A stretch of 64,000 bases of DNA from Cyanobacteria bacterium SIG29 (lineage in GTDB: Bacteria; Cyanobacteriota; Vampirovibrionia; Gastranaerophilales; Gastranaerophilaceae), in assembly GCA_015152515.1 (NCBI GenBank), contig SUTV01000001.1, positions 344,531 through 408,530 on the forward strand. Reading direction: 5' to 3'. Below are positions 37,030 to 46,820 of this stretch, in pieces (within the stretch, counting starts at the first letter, position 1; every line of letters starts with the position of its first letter). The notes under the pieces were generated by a model. The model saw only the letters and a list, made by a program, of their open reading frames with translations, was not told where the DNA came from and ran no database searches. Made by a program: the position numbers and the translations under genes.

Positions 37030-37825
37030 TATAAAAACACAATACCAAAAGAAGATAATAATTTAAATATAATGTCATTAATATTATTAAAATTACAAAC
37101 CAAAATGTATTTGTTCCAGTAATAATAGATAAAAAATTTAAACCAAAATACAATATAAAAGTAATAAAAATGATAAACAAACAATTAAAAATATTTTGAA
37201 AAAAGAATTTTAATGTTTTCAAAAAGCAAATAAAAATATTATCTTTTTCAAAAATCAAAACGGTAAAATACAATACCCAAAAGAAATTCAAAACAAAAGT
37301 AGATACAACCATCGCCCAAACCCAGCTAACAAATGATAATTTGTCTGTTTGAGGCATTGAATTCAAATATGCAAAAATTTCAGCATTTGTTTTTGTTTCA
37401 ACCATTTTAGATAAAGATAAAAATATTGTTGGTTCTCCAAAGAAATAAAAACAAGCTTTAAATATTAAATAAATTACTCCAATAAAAAAGATAAAGCATA
37501 AAATATTAGAAAATAAGAATCTAAAAAAGTTTTCTCCAACACCTATAAAAAACTTTTTAAAATTGTTTATGGATTTTTCTGTAATAGTTTCTTTATCATC
37601 TTCTTGATTGTAACTTAAAAGCGCAAGTTTATTTATATAAAACCAACCAGCTGATATAGCAACCGTCATCAATACAATAGAAATTATCATCATTACTTTT
37701 GAAATAAATTGAACACTTGGCGAGACAATAAAAGTAAGTAATGTCATTAACAATAACAAATAGAACAGCAACGGCTGTATAAAAAGCATATTATTTTTTA
37801 ATATATTAAATGGTTTATTTAACAT
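36992..37825 (-). CDS. multi-pass membrane protein of unknown function
   Basis: The 277-residue product has about six predicted membrane helices and little else that is conserved to my eye. The reading frame extends to an ATG at 37846, but an extended -10 (TG-C-TATAAT, 37841-37833) lies inside that extension and ends 7 nt before the ATG at 37825, so I place the start there and expect a leaderless mRNA. It overlaps miaA by 38 nt. A transporter or YesL-like role is possible but not supported. Confidence 0.6.
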   Translation of the reverse strand: MLNKPFNILKNNMLFIQPLLFYLLLLMTLLTFIVSPSVQFISKVMMIISIVLMTVAISAGWFYINKLALLSYNQEDDKETITEKSINNFKKFFIGVGENFFRFLFSNILCFIFFIGVIYLIFKACFYFFGEPTIFLSLSKMVETKTNAEIFAYLNSMPQTDKLSFVSWVWAMVVSTFVLNFFWVLYFTVLIFEKDNIFICFLKTLKFFFQNIFNCLFIIFITFILYFGLNFLSIITGTNTFWFVILIILMTLYLNYYLLLVLCFYNEKSKSNSNNRT

Positions 37826-37841
37826 AATTTGAATTATAGCA
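37826..37841 (-). promoter_or_regulatory. extended -10 promoter for a leaderless mRNA
   Basis: On the minus strand TGC-TATAAT-TCAAATT leads directly into the ATG at 37825. It is nearly identical to the smpB promoter, base for base, including the discriminator. Confidence 0.6.
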
Positions 37842-37945
37842 CGCATTTAAAAAAACATATATTAGTAACGAAAAGTAATATTATGTAGAAAGACGCTATG
37901 TTTTTGGTAAAATGTTATGAGATAGAGAGAATACGGGATAATCTA

Positions 37946-39304
37946 ATGAAAGAAAGAATAGTACTACTATCTATAATATCGTCTTTATTGGTTCTTTTGT
38001 ATGTTTTCCAACACCACATGAATACACCATGTGCATTGATGACAATATTGATTTTTATGGCAGTTTATACAGCATATATGCAGATAGCATTTAAACATAG
38101 AGTCAGAAAACAAAGAAAAAACCCTGTTGAAAAAAATTATAATTATACACCATATGTAAGTATATTAATTCCTGCACACAATGAAGCAGACGTTATAGAA
38201 AAAACAATTGAAAATATTTCAAAAATTGAATATCCAAAATATGAAATTATTGTTATTGATGATAGAAGTGAAGATAATACAGCACAAGTTCTTGAACAGA
38301 TTTGTTCTAAATACACAAATTTAAAATATTTTTCAAGAACAAAAGAGGATTTCCCAGGAAAATCTGCAGTGTTAAATGATGCATTAAAAATAGCAAAAGG
38401 TGATGCAATTCTAGTATTTGATGCTGACGCAAGGGTAAATCCAAACTTTTTAAAAGAACTTATTCCAGCTTTAGAACCAGAACAAGTTGGTGCTGTTCAA
38501 GCAAGAAAAGTTATCATTAATAGAGAACAAAACTTCTTAACTCGATGCCAAGATAATGAAATGGCAATTGATACTCACTTCCAAGTTGGCAGAGACTCTG
38601 TAAAAGGTGCAGTTGAATTAAGAGGCAATGGTGAACTTATTAAAAGAACAGCCTTAGAAGATGTTGGTGGTTGGAATATTTATACAATTACAGACGACTT
38701 AGATTTATCTACAAGAATGCAAATAAAAGGATGGGACGTTCGTTTTTGCCCTGAAGTTTGCGTTTATGAAGAAGGTGTGCCTTCTTATATTCCATTAGTT
38801 AAACAAAGAAGAAGATGGATTGAAGGAAGTATTAGAAGATATTTAGAGCACTTTTCTGATGTTTTAACGTCTAAAGACATGTCTTTGCGTGTAAGTTTAG
38901 ATATGACTGCATATATTACTGAATTTATTCTTCCAATTTGGATGGTAGCAGAAATTGCATTCCAATCATACAGATACATAAAAGACGATTCTAACTGGAT
39001 TTTATCTTCAATGGCTTTATCTTTAGCTATGTGTGGTTTCTTTATAATCGCTCTATACTATAGCTTAAGAAAATATGTAAAATTAAAACCATTAGAAAAT
39101 ATTGTTCAATCAGTTGCAACATCATTATATATAGTTGTACTTTGGTTCCCAGTTGCAGTATTTATTGTTTTCAAAATAATTTTTATGAAAAATAATATGG
39201 ACTGGGGAAAAACAAAACACGGCACCGCTAAAGTTACAACTGATTTATTAGAAGAAAATAAATTAGAAAATAAAAAAGAAGCCGAAGAATTAATTAACGT
39301 TTAA
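37946..39304 (+). CDS. membrane glycosyltransferase family 2 (poly-N-acetylglucosamine/cellulose synthase-like)
   Basis: This processive-type GT2 enzyme probably polymerises or transfers sugars at the inner membrane. Two N-terminal helices precede the catalytic domain, which has VSILIPAHNEA, DDRSEDNT, the DxD motif in VFDADARV, the TDDLDLS base motif and Q-x-x-R-W (QRRRW). Two to three helices follow near the C-terminus. ATG 37898 is possible, but the extended -10 TGG-TAAAAT at 37905-37913 lies downstream of it, so ATG 37946 (452 aa) is preferred. IcaA/PgaC are the nearest known relatives; the product polymer is unknown. Confidence 0.83.
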   Translation: MKERIVLLSIISSLLVLLYVFQHHMNTPCALMTILIFMAVYTAYMQIAFKHRVRKQRKNPVEKNYNYTPYVSILIPAHNEADVIEKTIENISKIEYPKYEIIVIDDRSEDNTAQVLEQICSKYTNLKYFSRTKEDFPGKSAVLNDALKIAKGDAILVFDADARVNPNFLKELIPALEPEQVGAVQARKVIINREQNFLTRCQDNEMAIDTHFQVGRDSVKGAVELRGNGELIKRTALEDVGGWNIYTITDDLDLSTRMQIKGWDVRFCPEVCVYEEGVPSYIPLVKQRRRWIEGSIRRYLEHFSDVLTSKDMSLRVSLDMTAYITEFILPIWMVAEIAFQSYRYIKDDSNWILSSMALSLAMCGFFIIALYYSLRKYVKLKPLENIVQSVATSLYIVVLWFPVAVFIVFKIIFMKNNMDWGKTKHGTAKVTTDLLEENKLENKKEAEELINV

Positions 39305-39322
39305 GAAGGGAGAAATCACAAA

Positions 39323-40420
39323 GTGGATTTTACAGCAATTACAGTTGATATATTAAAAGGATTAAATTTTCTTACAGGTAGCTACGGACTAGCTATTATT
39401 GCATTAACAATTATAGTAAGAGCTATTTTATGGCCTTTAGGCGTTTCTCAACAACGTTCTATGAAAGCAATGCAAACACTACAACCTAAAATAAAAATGC
39501 TTCAAGAACGCTACAAAAACGATCCTCAAACTATGCAAAGAAAAATGATGGAATTTTACAAAGAAAATAAATTCAATCCAATGGCTGGTTGTCTTCCTTT
39601 GTTAATTCAAATGCCTATCTTCATTTTACTTTATACAGCGTTAATCAGCCCACAATTCATCCAAGAAGCAGGCAATTCACCATTTTTATTTATTAAAAGA
39701 TTAGATACAACTCTTCGTGGTAACGCTGGTGTTTCTTATGATAATGTTTTCAGCGTTTCTCCTAACGATAAATTTACTGTATTCAAAAAAGTTACAGTTA
39801 TGATGGGTGATGAAGAACTTGATAACGTTAAAATTACAGGCAAAGAGCCTATTAAAGTTCAAGGCGCTATTGTTCCAAATGAAACAGTTGATTTAAAAAT
39901 TGATTTAGATAACTTCAATCTAAAATATAGCCAATTAGAAAAAGTTACTTCTGCAAAAGTTGATGTTCAAAACATTAAAACAAGAGAAGTTGAAACAGTT
40001 AACTTTGAAAAACGTGATGGCATTATGGCTGCATCTGTACCTACAAATGCGCCTCAAAACCAATTTAACATTGATGTTTTAATTCTAATTTTATTATTTG
40101 CTGGCACAATGATTGCTACTCAAAAAATAATGATGGCTACAAACCAAAATACACAACAAGACCCAATGCAAGCTCAAATGCAAAAAATGATGGGTACAAT
40201 GATGCCAATTATGGTTCTATTTATGTTTGTAATTGCACCAATCCCAGCTGGTGTACTTTTATACTTGGTAGTAAGCAACATTATTCAAATCGTTCAAACT
40301 ATTGTTATTAATAAACAACTAGAAATTGAAGACAACCTAAAAGCTGGCGCAAAAGATTTATCTAATGCAAAAACAATCAATCCAATTGAAACAAAAACTA
40401 TTGAAACAGATAAAAAATAA
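39323..40420 (+). CDS. yidC: membrane protein insertase YidC/Oxa1
   Basis: YidC inserts and folds inner-membrane proteins. The core has the hydrophobic start GLAIIALTIIVRAILWPLG, the cytoplasmic helical hairpin (KIKMLQERYKNDPQTM), and FNPMAGCLPLLIQMPIFILL. The last helices end before QTIVINK. At 365 residues it has a roughly 100-residue periplasmic segment between helices (about 115-245), larger than Gram-positive versions and placed differently from that of E. coli. Start is GTG after AAGGGAG. It overlaps queA by the A of TAATG. Confidence 0.92.
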   Translation: MDFTAITVDILKGLNFLTGSYGLAIIALTIIVRAILWPLGVSQQRSMKAMQTLQPKIKMLQERYKNDPQTMQRKMMEFYKENKFNPMAGCLPLLIQMPIFILLYTALISPQFIQEAGNSPFLFIKRLDTTLRGNAGVSYDNVFSVSPNDKFTVFKKVTVMMGDEELDNVKITGKEPIKVQGAIVPNETVDLKIDLDNFNLKYSQLEKVTSAKVDVQNIKTREVETVNFEKRDGIMAASVPTNAPQNQFNIDVLILILLFAGTMIATQKIMMATNQNTQQDPMQAQMQKMMGTMMPIMVLFMFVIAPIPAGVLLYLVVSNIIQIVQTIVINKQLEIEDNLKAGAKDLSNAKTINPIETKTIETDKK

Positions 40421-41457
40421 TGTTATTAGAAGAATTTAATTATAATTTACCTGAAAGTTTAATCGCACAAGTACCAGCACAAAAAAGAGAAATGTCTAAA
40501 ATGCTGGTACTTGATAGATTAAAAAAAGATTTTATCCATAAACACTTTTGCGATATTACAGATTTTCTTACAGAAAATGACTTTTTAGTTTTAAATAACA
40601 CAAAAGTTATTCCAGCTAGACTTTATGCAACAAAAGATACTGGTGCATTAATTGAAATTTTTCTTGTAAGAGAAATAGAAAAAGATGTTTGGGTTTCATT
40701 AATCAAACCTTCTAAAAGAGTTAAAGAAGGTATGATTTTAAAAGTTTCAGAAGATTTATCTATTGAAGTTTTAAAAAAAGATGATGACAAATGGCAAATT
40801 CGTTTGATATATGAAGGCAATATTTTTGAAATTTTAGATAAAGTTGGAAATATTCCACTTCCACCATATATTGAACGTAAAATGACAAGTGAAGAATACA
40901 AAGCACTTGATTTTGATAGATACCAAACTGTTTTTGCACAAAAAGAAGGTGCTGTTGCAGCACCAACTGCTGGACTTCACTTCACACAAAAAATACTTAA
41001 AAAGCTTGAAAAACAAGGCACCAAGCATTGTTTTGTTACTTTAAATGTTGGTCTTGGAACATTTAAACCAGTAAAATGTGAAAATATTTTAGATCATAAA
41101 ATGGATTCTGAATGGTTTGAAATAACAGAAAAATCAGCAAAAATGATTAACGAAGCAAAAGCTCAAGGCAAAAATATTGTAGCAGTTGGAACAACATCGG
41201 TTAGAACATTAGAAACTGTTATGAATAAATATGGAAAAATTCTACCAATTCAAGATAGTAGTGAATTATTTATATACCCAGGATATGAATTTAAAATTGT
41301 AGATAAATTAATTACTAATTTCCATTTACCAAAATCTACACTTTTAATGCTAGTTAGTGCTTTAGCTACAAAAGAATATATTTTTAAAGCATATGAAGAA
41401 GCAATCAAAAACGAATATCGTTTTTACAGCTACGGCGATTGTATGTTAATAAGGTAA
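40420..41457 (+). CDS. queA: S-adenosylmethionine:tRNA ribosyltransferase-isomerase
   Basis: QueA makes epoxyqueuosine in tRNA by transferring the ribosyl part of SAM to preQ1-modified tRNA. The 345-residue sequence is canonical: FNYNLPESLIAQVPA at the start, LVLNNTKVIPARL-like segment, GNIPLPPYIER, YQTVFAQKEGAVAAPTAGLHFT, LNVGLGTFKPV and ITNFHLPKSTLLMLVSA. Translation is coupled to yidC through TAATG. Other queuosine genes are not in the window. Confidence 0.95.
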   Translation: MLLEEFNYNLPESLIAQVPAQKREMSKMLVLDRLKKDFIHKHFCDITDFLTENDFLVLNNTKVIPARLYATKDTGALIEIFLVREIEKDVWVSLIKPSKRVKEGMILKVSEDLSIEVLKKDDDKWQIRLIYEGNIFEILDKVGNIPLPPYIERKMTSEEYKALDFDRYQTVFAQKEGAVAAPTAGLHFTQKILKKLEKQGTKHCFVTLNVGLGTFKPVKCENILDHKMDSEWFEITEKSAKMINEAKAQGKNIVAVGTTSVRTLETVMNKYGKILPIQDSSELFIYPGYEFKIVDKLITNFHLPKSTLLMLVSALATKEYIFKAYEEAIKNEYRFYSYGDCMLIR

Positions 41458-41461
41458 AATA

Positions 41462-43447
41462 ATGTTTATATTTTCATTAATTTTAATAAGTGTATCTTCC
41501 TATTTATTAACTTCTGCACTAACTAAAAAAAATACAGGAGTTTTATATTTCTTTTTAATTGCTTTTGCTCAAATTATATTAATTTTTGAAATTTTATCTT
41601 TATCTAATTCAATAGCAAAAACACCTTTTTTAATTTTAAACGGATTTTTTTTAATTTGTTCAATTATTGTTTTTTATAAAAGAAAAAATTTATTTATACC
41701 ACAAGGATTCAAAGAAGAATTTAATAGAATTAAAAACACACTAGAATTAGATAAAAGCCTTTATTTTTTAAGCATAATTTTTATTTGTTTTTTAATTTTA
41801 TCTTTTATAAATATATTTTTAATCCCAATTAGCTTTGCAGATGTACTAAATTATTATCTAACAAGATGTACAACTTGGATTCAGAATGGAAATATAAACC
41901 ACTTTATAACAATGGACCCAAGAGAAATTATAATGCCTGTGAATATGGATTTTCTATACACTTGGCTATTATTATTCAACAAAACAGAAAAAGGAATAGG
42001 TATTTTCCCCTTCATTGCATTTTTAGGTGCAATTTATACCGTATACAATATACTAGGTGATTTTAAATTTTGCACAAGAAAAAAGCTATGGAGTATTTTC
42101 CTTTTTTCATCATTTGCATTAATTGGACAAATGGCATATATTCCATCAGCTGACCTTTTTATTGGAACTCTACTTTTAATAAGTATTTACTTATTAAACC
42201 AATATTTAAAACAAAATGATAAAACAGCCTTCTTTTTCTCAACTTTAGCTTGCGCTCTTGCAATAGGTTCTAAAACAACAGCAATAATAGCTCTGCCAAG
42301 CCTTGCTATTATTTTAGCATACTTAACATATAAAACTAGAAAAAATGAATTTATAAAAACTACCTTCAAATATATAGAACTTTTATTAATTAATTTCATT
42401 ATTTTTTCTAGTTACAACTATATTTTAAACTATATTCAATTTGGAAACTTTTTATCTTGCAAAGAAAGTATCTTAATGAATGGTTTTAGAGGTGGAATTC
42501 ATAGTTATATTTGCACTCTAACAAAATATTTCTTTGCAATATTTGATTTTTCAGGAATAATTGGAATTGATTTTTATAATGAATTTATAACAAACCTACA
42601 AACAAAAACTTTAGCGCTTATCAATGCAACACCATTTAGTTATATGAATGGATATTATGACAAAAACTTTTCTTTTAATGAATCAACTCATATTACAGCT
42701 TGTGGCTTAGGTGCATTAGGATTACTAGCCTTTTTACCTTCATTAATAAAAAGTTTTAAACAAAAAAATATTATTTTCATATTCGGAATAACTTTTATTT
42801 TTAACATTTTAATTTTTTCAAGAATAATGTTTTACACCCAATTCAACTTAAGATATTTAATAACCTTTATAACGATAGCCTCACCAATTTTAATACTGAG
42901 CTATATAAAATCAAATAAAAATGTATTTAAATGGCTATTACTATACTTTATGAGCATATATTTATTATTAATTCCATCTCATAAATTAATAACAAATATT
43001 CAAAACAATATAAAAACTGAAACTTCTATTGAAAATAAAGAACTATTTAATATGTGCAACGAAGAAGAAAAAATATACGAATATTTTTCTACAAAAAGCA
43101 ACTCTACCCTAGCAATAATGACAAAAAAAAGTTCATATATTACAGAAAAATTAAAATTAAAAGGCCATAAAATTACAAAAATATTAATTGAAGATATTGA
43201 AAATTATGATTTATCTGAAATAGACTACATTTTAACAGAAAATGAAAGTGTCCTATCATACACAGTTAAAAATTTAAACAATCCAAATTGTGAATATTAT
43301 GACCAAAAGAAAAATAAAATAAATGCTAATAATCAAAATTTAGCAGTTACATGTGAATGCAAAATACCTTTTAAATATTTAAAAGATTTAGGGTTCCAAC
43401 CAATAAAAGACATCCATTTTATTGAATATAAAATATTAGAAAAATAA
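41462..43447 (+). CDS. polytopic membrane protein, PMT/GT-C glycosyltransferase-like
   Basis: The 661-residue protein has about 11-13 predicted helices in its first 510 residues, followed by a soluble C-terminal domain of about 140 residues. The first large loop holds FADVLNYYLTRCTTWIQNG, which has an acidic residue followed by Y-x-x-R, similar to the catalytic loop of GT-C enzymes that use lipid-linked sugars. It follows queA by 4 nt. A role in glycosylating lipid A, LPS or proteins is plausible. Confidence in the precise family is low. Confidence 0.6.
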   Translation: MFIFSLILISVSSYLLTSALTKKNTGVLYFFLIAFAQIILIFEILSLSNSIAKTPFLILNGFFLICSIIVFYKRKNLFIPQGFKEEFNRIKNTLELDKSLYFLSIIFICFLILSFINIFLIPISFADVLNYYLTRCTTWIQNGNINHFITMDPREIIMPVNMDFLYTWLLLFNKTEKGIGIFPFIAFLGAIYTVYNILGDFKFCTRKKLWSIFLFSSFALIGQMAYIPSADLFIGTLLLISIYLLNQYLKQNDKTAFFFSTLACALAIGSKTTAIIALPSLAIILAYLTYKTRKNEFIKTTFKYIELLLINFIIFSSYNYILNYIQFGNFLSCKESILMNGFRGGIHSYICTLTKYFFAIFDFSGIIGIDFYNEFITNLQTKTLALINATPFSYMNGYYDKNFSFNESTHITACGLGALGLLAFLPSLIKSFKQKNIIFIFGITFIFNILIFSRIMFYTQFNLRYLITFITIASPILILSYIKSNKNVFKWLLLYFMSIYLLLIPSHKLITNIQNNIKTETSIENKELFNMCNEEEKIYEYFSTKSNSTLAIMTKKSSYITEKLKLKGHKITKILIEDIENYDLSEIDYILTENESVLSYTVKNLNNPNCEYYDQKKNKINANNQNLAVTCECKIPFKYLKDLGFQPIKDIHFIEYKILEK

Positions 43448-43473
43448 AATCTCATACATTAGTATGAAATTTT
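43446..43473 (+). terminator. intrinsic terminator-like hairpin
   Basis: AAAAT-C-TCATAC pairs with GTATGA-A-ATTTT around ATTA, a 12-position stem with one mismatch. It lies at the stop codon of the membrane glycosyltransferase-like gene. Confidence 0.6.
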
Positions 43474-43611
43474 GTAAAAAACCCTAAAGTTTAAGTTATA
43501 ATATGACGATAGAGGAGCTATAAGATTTTGTATAAAATCAAAATATAAAATATAATGGTAAGATAGTTCACGTTTCGGAATTTAATCTGAAAACACAGAT
43601 AAGGATTATAA

Positions 43612-44985
43612 ATGACTGAAGAGAAAAAAGAGAATAAAAATGTTTCAGTTTTTGCACGTAGCGAAATTTCACTAGAGTCTGACCCTCTTGAAGAAATTTT
43701 TGCACTAAATTTAGGTGACTTCATCTCAGAACACTTAATTTCTGATGATTTAGTTTCTAAAATTAGCCGTACAAATGTGGATAAACTTGAAAGCATAAAA
43801 AAACAACTAAAAGAATTGATTTCAATTTATTCAATTGATAATACATTAAAAATTTTAGGCTTCAGCAATAAAGAAGATTATGTCATTTATAATGCCATTG
43901 CAAAAACAATTAAGCAAATGTTAGAAATTGATGCTTGCCATGTATTTTTATCAAAAGATAATGCAATGGGCTTAAATACAACTAAAAATGATTTATTATT
44001 AGTTGGTTCATCTTTACAATTTAATGATGATATTTATGAAGCAGAAATTGGATACAAATTTAATGACGACAATTATGTATCTACTGCATACAGAACTAAA
44101 AAATCAATTGAAATTGCAGATTGTTCTAAGGATGAAAACTTTAAAGCAATCCTATTATTAAATGAAAATAAAGTTAAATATTATTTAGCTGTTCCAATGT
44201 TCAACAATATGGAAAAAGTTGGTGTAATTGTTGTTGAAAACTACACAGATAAAAAACTTTCAAATGAATTCATTGAATTATTATCTGTTACAGCAAGATT
44301 ATTTGCGACATCAATGTCTTTAGAAAAACTTACAGCAGAAACTGAAGAGTTGATTAATCTTCCAGATATTACTATTTCTCAATTACAAAATAACCGAGCA
44401 GAATTAACTGCATTAATTGGAGATTTAAGTAGCGAACAACAATGGTTTGTTGAAAACTTAGCAAAAGCTGTTGATGCAAAAAGCAATTTTAAAAACAATT
44501 ACTCTCAAGATGTAGCTGATTTAGCAAAAGAAATTTCAACAGAAATTGGCTTAAATGAAAAAACAAAAGATTTAATTTATTATGCAGCACTTTTAAGAAA
44601 TATCGGTAAAATAACTTTACCAGAAGAGCTGTTTAATAAAAAAGAAAAATTATCTAAAGAAGATTGGGAAAAACTCCAAAACCATCCAAACGTTGGTGTA
44701 AGTATTTTAATGAGTATCAATTTCTTATCAGAAGTTGTTCCATACATTAACTACCACAAAGAACGCTGGGATGGTAAAGGTGAACCAGAAGGCTTAAAGG
44801 GTCGTAGTATTCCATTTGGTTCTAGAATTATTGGTATTGCAGATGCATATTGTGCAATGACTTCAGAAAGAACATACAGAAATGCCCTTTCATCAGCAAA
44901 AGCATTAGAAATTATTCAATCTGAATCTGGTATAAAATGGGATCCTGAATTAGTAGAAATTTTACACGGAATAAATAATAAATAA
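43612..44985 (+). CDS. GAF + degenerate HD-GYP domain protein
   Basis: Residues about 90-240 form a GAF-type sensor and about 285-457 an HD-GYP domain. HD-GYP enzymes hydrolyse cyclic di-GMP, but here the metal-binding HD is replaced by Arg329-Asn330 (LLRNIGKI), the first histidine motif reads NNYSQDVADLA, GYP reads GEP (HKERWDGKGEPEGLKG) and the late ADAYDA reads ADAYCA. The fold features are kept. The protein is therefore probably a non-catalytic receptor or adaptor. It has a leadered mRNA: TATAAT at 43497-43502 and AAGGA before the ATG. Confidence 0.82.
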   Translation: MTEEKKENKNVSVFARSEISLESDPLEEIFALNLGDFISEHLISDDLVSKISRTNVDKLESIKKQLKELISIYSIDNTLKILGFSNKEDYVIYNAIAKTIKQMLEIDACHVFLSKDNAMGLNTTKNDLLLVGSSLQFNDDIYEAEIGYKFNDDNYVSTAYRTKKSIEIADCSKDENFKAILLLNENKVKYYLAVPMFNNMEKVGVIVVENYTDKKLSNEFIELLSVTARLFATSMSLEKLTAETEELINLPDITISQLQNNRAELTALIGDLSSEQQWFVENLAKAVDAKSNFKNNYSQDVADLAKEISTEIGLNEKTKDLIYYAALLRNIGKITLPEELFNKKEKLSKEDWEKLQNHPNVGVSILMSINFLSEVVPYINYHKERWDGKGEPEGLKGRSIPFGSRIIGIADAYCAMTSERTYRNALSSAKALEIIQSESGIKWDPELVEILHGINNK

Positions 44986-45387
44986 TTATTTATTATTTTC
45001 AGAAACCCAAAGACCATGTAAATTACATAATTCACGCGCAGTGAAACCATCATAATGGCAACAAGTTTTGACATCCATTTTTGGTTCTTCATCAGGTGTT
45101 AAATATTTGCGTTTAACATATTTTTTATCAGGCGAAATTGCTTCGATAAACATAATGTAGTGTTCTTTCATCATTGGATGAAGAATCGAACCAACCCTTA
45201 TTGTTTTATGTTCACCATCTATTGTGACAATTGGAACATGTTTTTCATTATATTCATCATCATTATGCTTTTCTACAAGTTGTTCCATTGGTAATGAACA
45301 ACAAGTAAGCTGTCCTTCCCCACTATGAATTATTTCAATAACTTTTCCACAAACATTACACTTGAACAAATCTAGTTTTTCTGACAT
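44986..45387 (-). CDS. dfx: desulfoferrodoxin (superoxide reductase, 2Fe type)
   Basis: This enzyme reduces superoxide to peroxide without making oxygen, a typical defence of anaerobes. The N-terminal rubredoxin-like centre I has CNVCG and LTCCS. The catalytic centre II ligands are in EKHVP, HPMMKEHY and the C-terminal CNLHGLW. Length (133 aa) is normal. The ATG is preceded by GGAGG at 7 nt, which can pair with an upstream CCTCC-containing stretch. It abuts the convergent HD-GYP gene directly (stop next to stop). Confidence 0.92.
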   Translation of the reverse strand: MSEKLDLFKCNVCGKVIEIIHSGEGQLTCCSLPMEQLVEKHNDDEYNEKHVPIVTIDGEHKTIRVGSILHPMMKEHYIMFIEAISPDKKYVKRKYLTPDEEPKMDVKTCCHYDGFTARELCNLHGLWVSENNK

Positions 45388-45394
45388 AAAATAG

Positions 45395-45434
45395 CCTCCT
45401 TTTTTCTAAAATATAGAGAAAAAGGAGGATTATA
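45395..45434 (-). promoter_or_regulatory. dfx promoter and Shine-Dalgarno-sequestering hairpin
   Basis: On the minus strand TATAAT (45434-45429) is followed by CCTCCTTTTTCT, which can pair with AGAAAAAAGGAGG (45407-45395), the dfx ribosome binding site, in a 12-bp stem with one bulged A. A transcript begun at this promoter would start inside or after the upstream arm, while read-through from dacB would carry the whole hairpin. Confidence 0.5.
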
Positions 45435-45455
45435 AAATCACCTATATTAATATCC

Positions 45456-46820
45456 TTATCGACTATAAATTAATTCAATTATTTTATTTTCAAAATCCTT
45501 AATTTCACGTTGTTCTTGCGTAAAATTTTGAAGAATTATAGCAACAGAATATGTATTTCCATCTTGTGATTTTACATAACCAGAAATCGCACTAATATTA
45601 GATAAAGAACCTGTTTTTAACCTAACATCTCCTCTTAAATCTAATAAACGATTTAATAAAGTACCATCACCAGGTTGTGCCATTAATTCTTTATAAGAAT
45701 CAAAATCCTTTTCTTTTGAAATTTTATTTAAAGTACTTGTCATCCAATCAACAGAAAATAAATTGTTTCTTGATACACCACAACCATCTTTAATTACAAC
45801 ATCATCAGTTGAAACACCATTCTTTTTATAAAATTCTTTAAAAGCAACACTTCCAAGAATATCACTGCCTGTCGCGTTATATTTATATGCACCAGACAAT
45901 TTAAACAAAGTTTCTGCCATCAAGTTATTACTTTTATGCAAAATTTCAGGTAATGTATTTTCTATTGGATTTGTAATTTCCGTTAATAAAGTAACATTAT
46001 CAGGAGTTATTTTAGAAGCATATAAAACACCTGAAGTTGTTATTCTGTTTTGTTCCATAGCTTTTTCCACATTATGAATGAAATATCTACGCATAGAACT
46101 AATTGGTATTTCTAACGATCTTGGTTTTACTACTGAAGCATAAATTTCAACAACTTCAGGACTTGTCCAATTATAACGATTGATTTGAATAAAATCCTTT
46201 TTATTATTTAATTCTATATTACTTACAATAGACATAGGATATGTTGATTTTAATTCAGTATAAATCCTACCATTATCTTCTTGTAACATTTCAACAGTAA
46301 CTACATTAGAATCTAAATTATAAGAACTTACTTTCGGCGTATAAGGATTTATTTCATCATCCCACATCCAACCAGTTGCCATCTCTTTTTTATCTAAAAT
46401 ACTATCGTCAAAATAAATATTATTAAATTTAGTATTACCACTCTCTCTTAATTTATGGAAAGCCAAATTTAATTGAGAAGAAGTTAATAATGGGTCAGCA
46501 CCTAATTTTATATACAAATTATTCTCATTATCTTTTAAAAATTGTGTTTTAAATTGATAATCGCTACCAAGCATATTTAAAGATGAATATGTTGTGAAAA
46601 TTTTTAATGAAGATGCTGGATGCAACAATTTTTTAGAATTTTGTTCATATACAACACTACCATCACTAACATTTCTAATTGAAATAGCCAATGTTGATTT
46701 TTCATCTAAAGAAGATTTTTTTACTAATTTATCTAACTTACTTACTGGAAACGCAAAACTTGAATTTACAGTAAACATAAAAACCATAATTAACGTTAAA
46801 ATTTTAAATAAATTTTTCAT
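45456..46820 (-). CDS. dacB: D-alanyl-D-alanine carboxypeptidase/endopeptidase (PBP4, S13)
   Basis: PBP4 trims or cuts peptidoglycan cross-links in the periplasm. A signal peptide (about residues 1-23, ending SSFAFP) precedes the penicillin-binding domain with SxxK in HPASSLKIF, SxN in KSNNLMAETLF and KTG in RLKTGSLSNISAISG. The 454-residue length is typical. Its ATG shares a base with the stop of the amidase gene (TAATG), with GGAGA before it, so translation should be coupled. Confidence 0.92.
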   Translation of the reverse strand: MKNLFKILTLIMVFMFTVNSSFAFPVSKLDKLVKKSSLDEKSTLAISIRNVSDGSVVYEQNSKKLLHPASSLKIFTTYSSLNMLGSDYQFKTQFLKDNENNLYIKLGADPLLTSSQLNLAFHKLRESGNTKFNNIYFDDSILDKKEMATGWMWDDEINPYTPKVSSYNLDSNVVTVEMLQEDNGRIYTELKSTYPMSIVSNIELNNKKDFIQINRYNWTSPEVVEIYASVVKPRSLEIPISSMRRYFIHNVEKAMEQNRITTSGVLYASKITPDNVTLLTEITNPIENTLPEILHKSNNLMAETLFKLSGAYKYNATGSDILGSVAFKEFYKKNGVSTDDVVIKDGCGVSRNNLFSVDWMTSTLNKISKEKDFDSYKELMAQPGDGTLLNRLLDLRGDVRLKTGSLSNISAISGYVKSQDGNTYSVAIILQNFTQEQREIKDFENKIIELIYSR

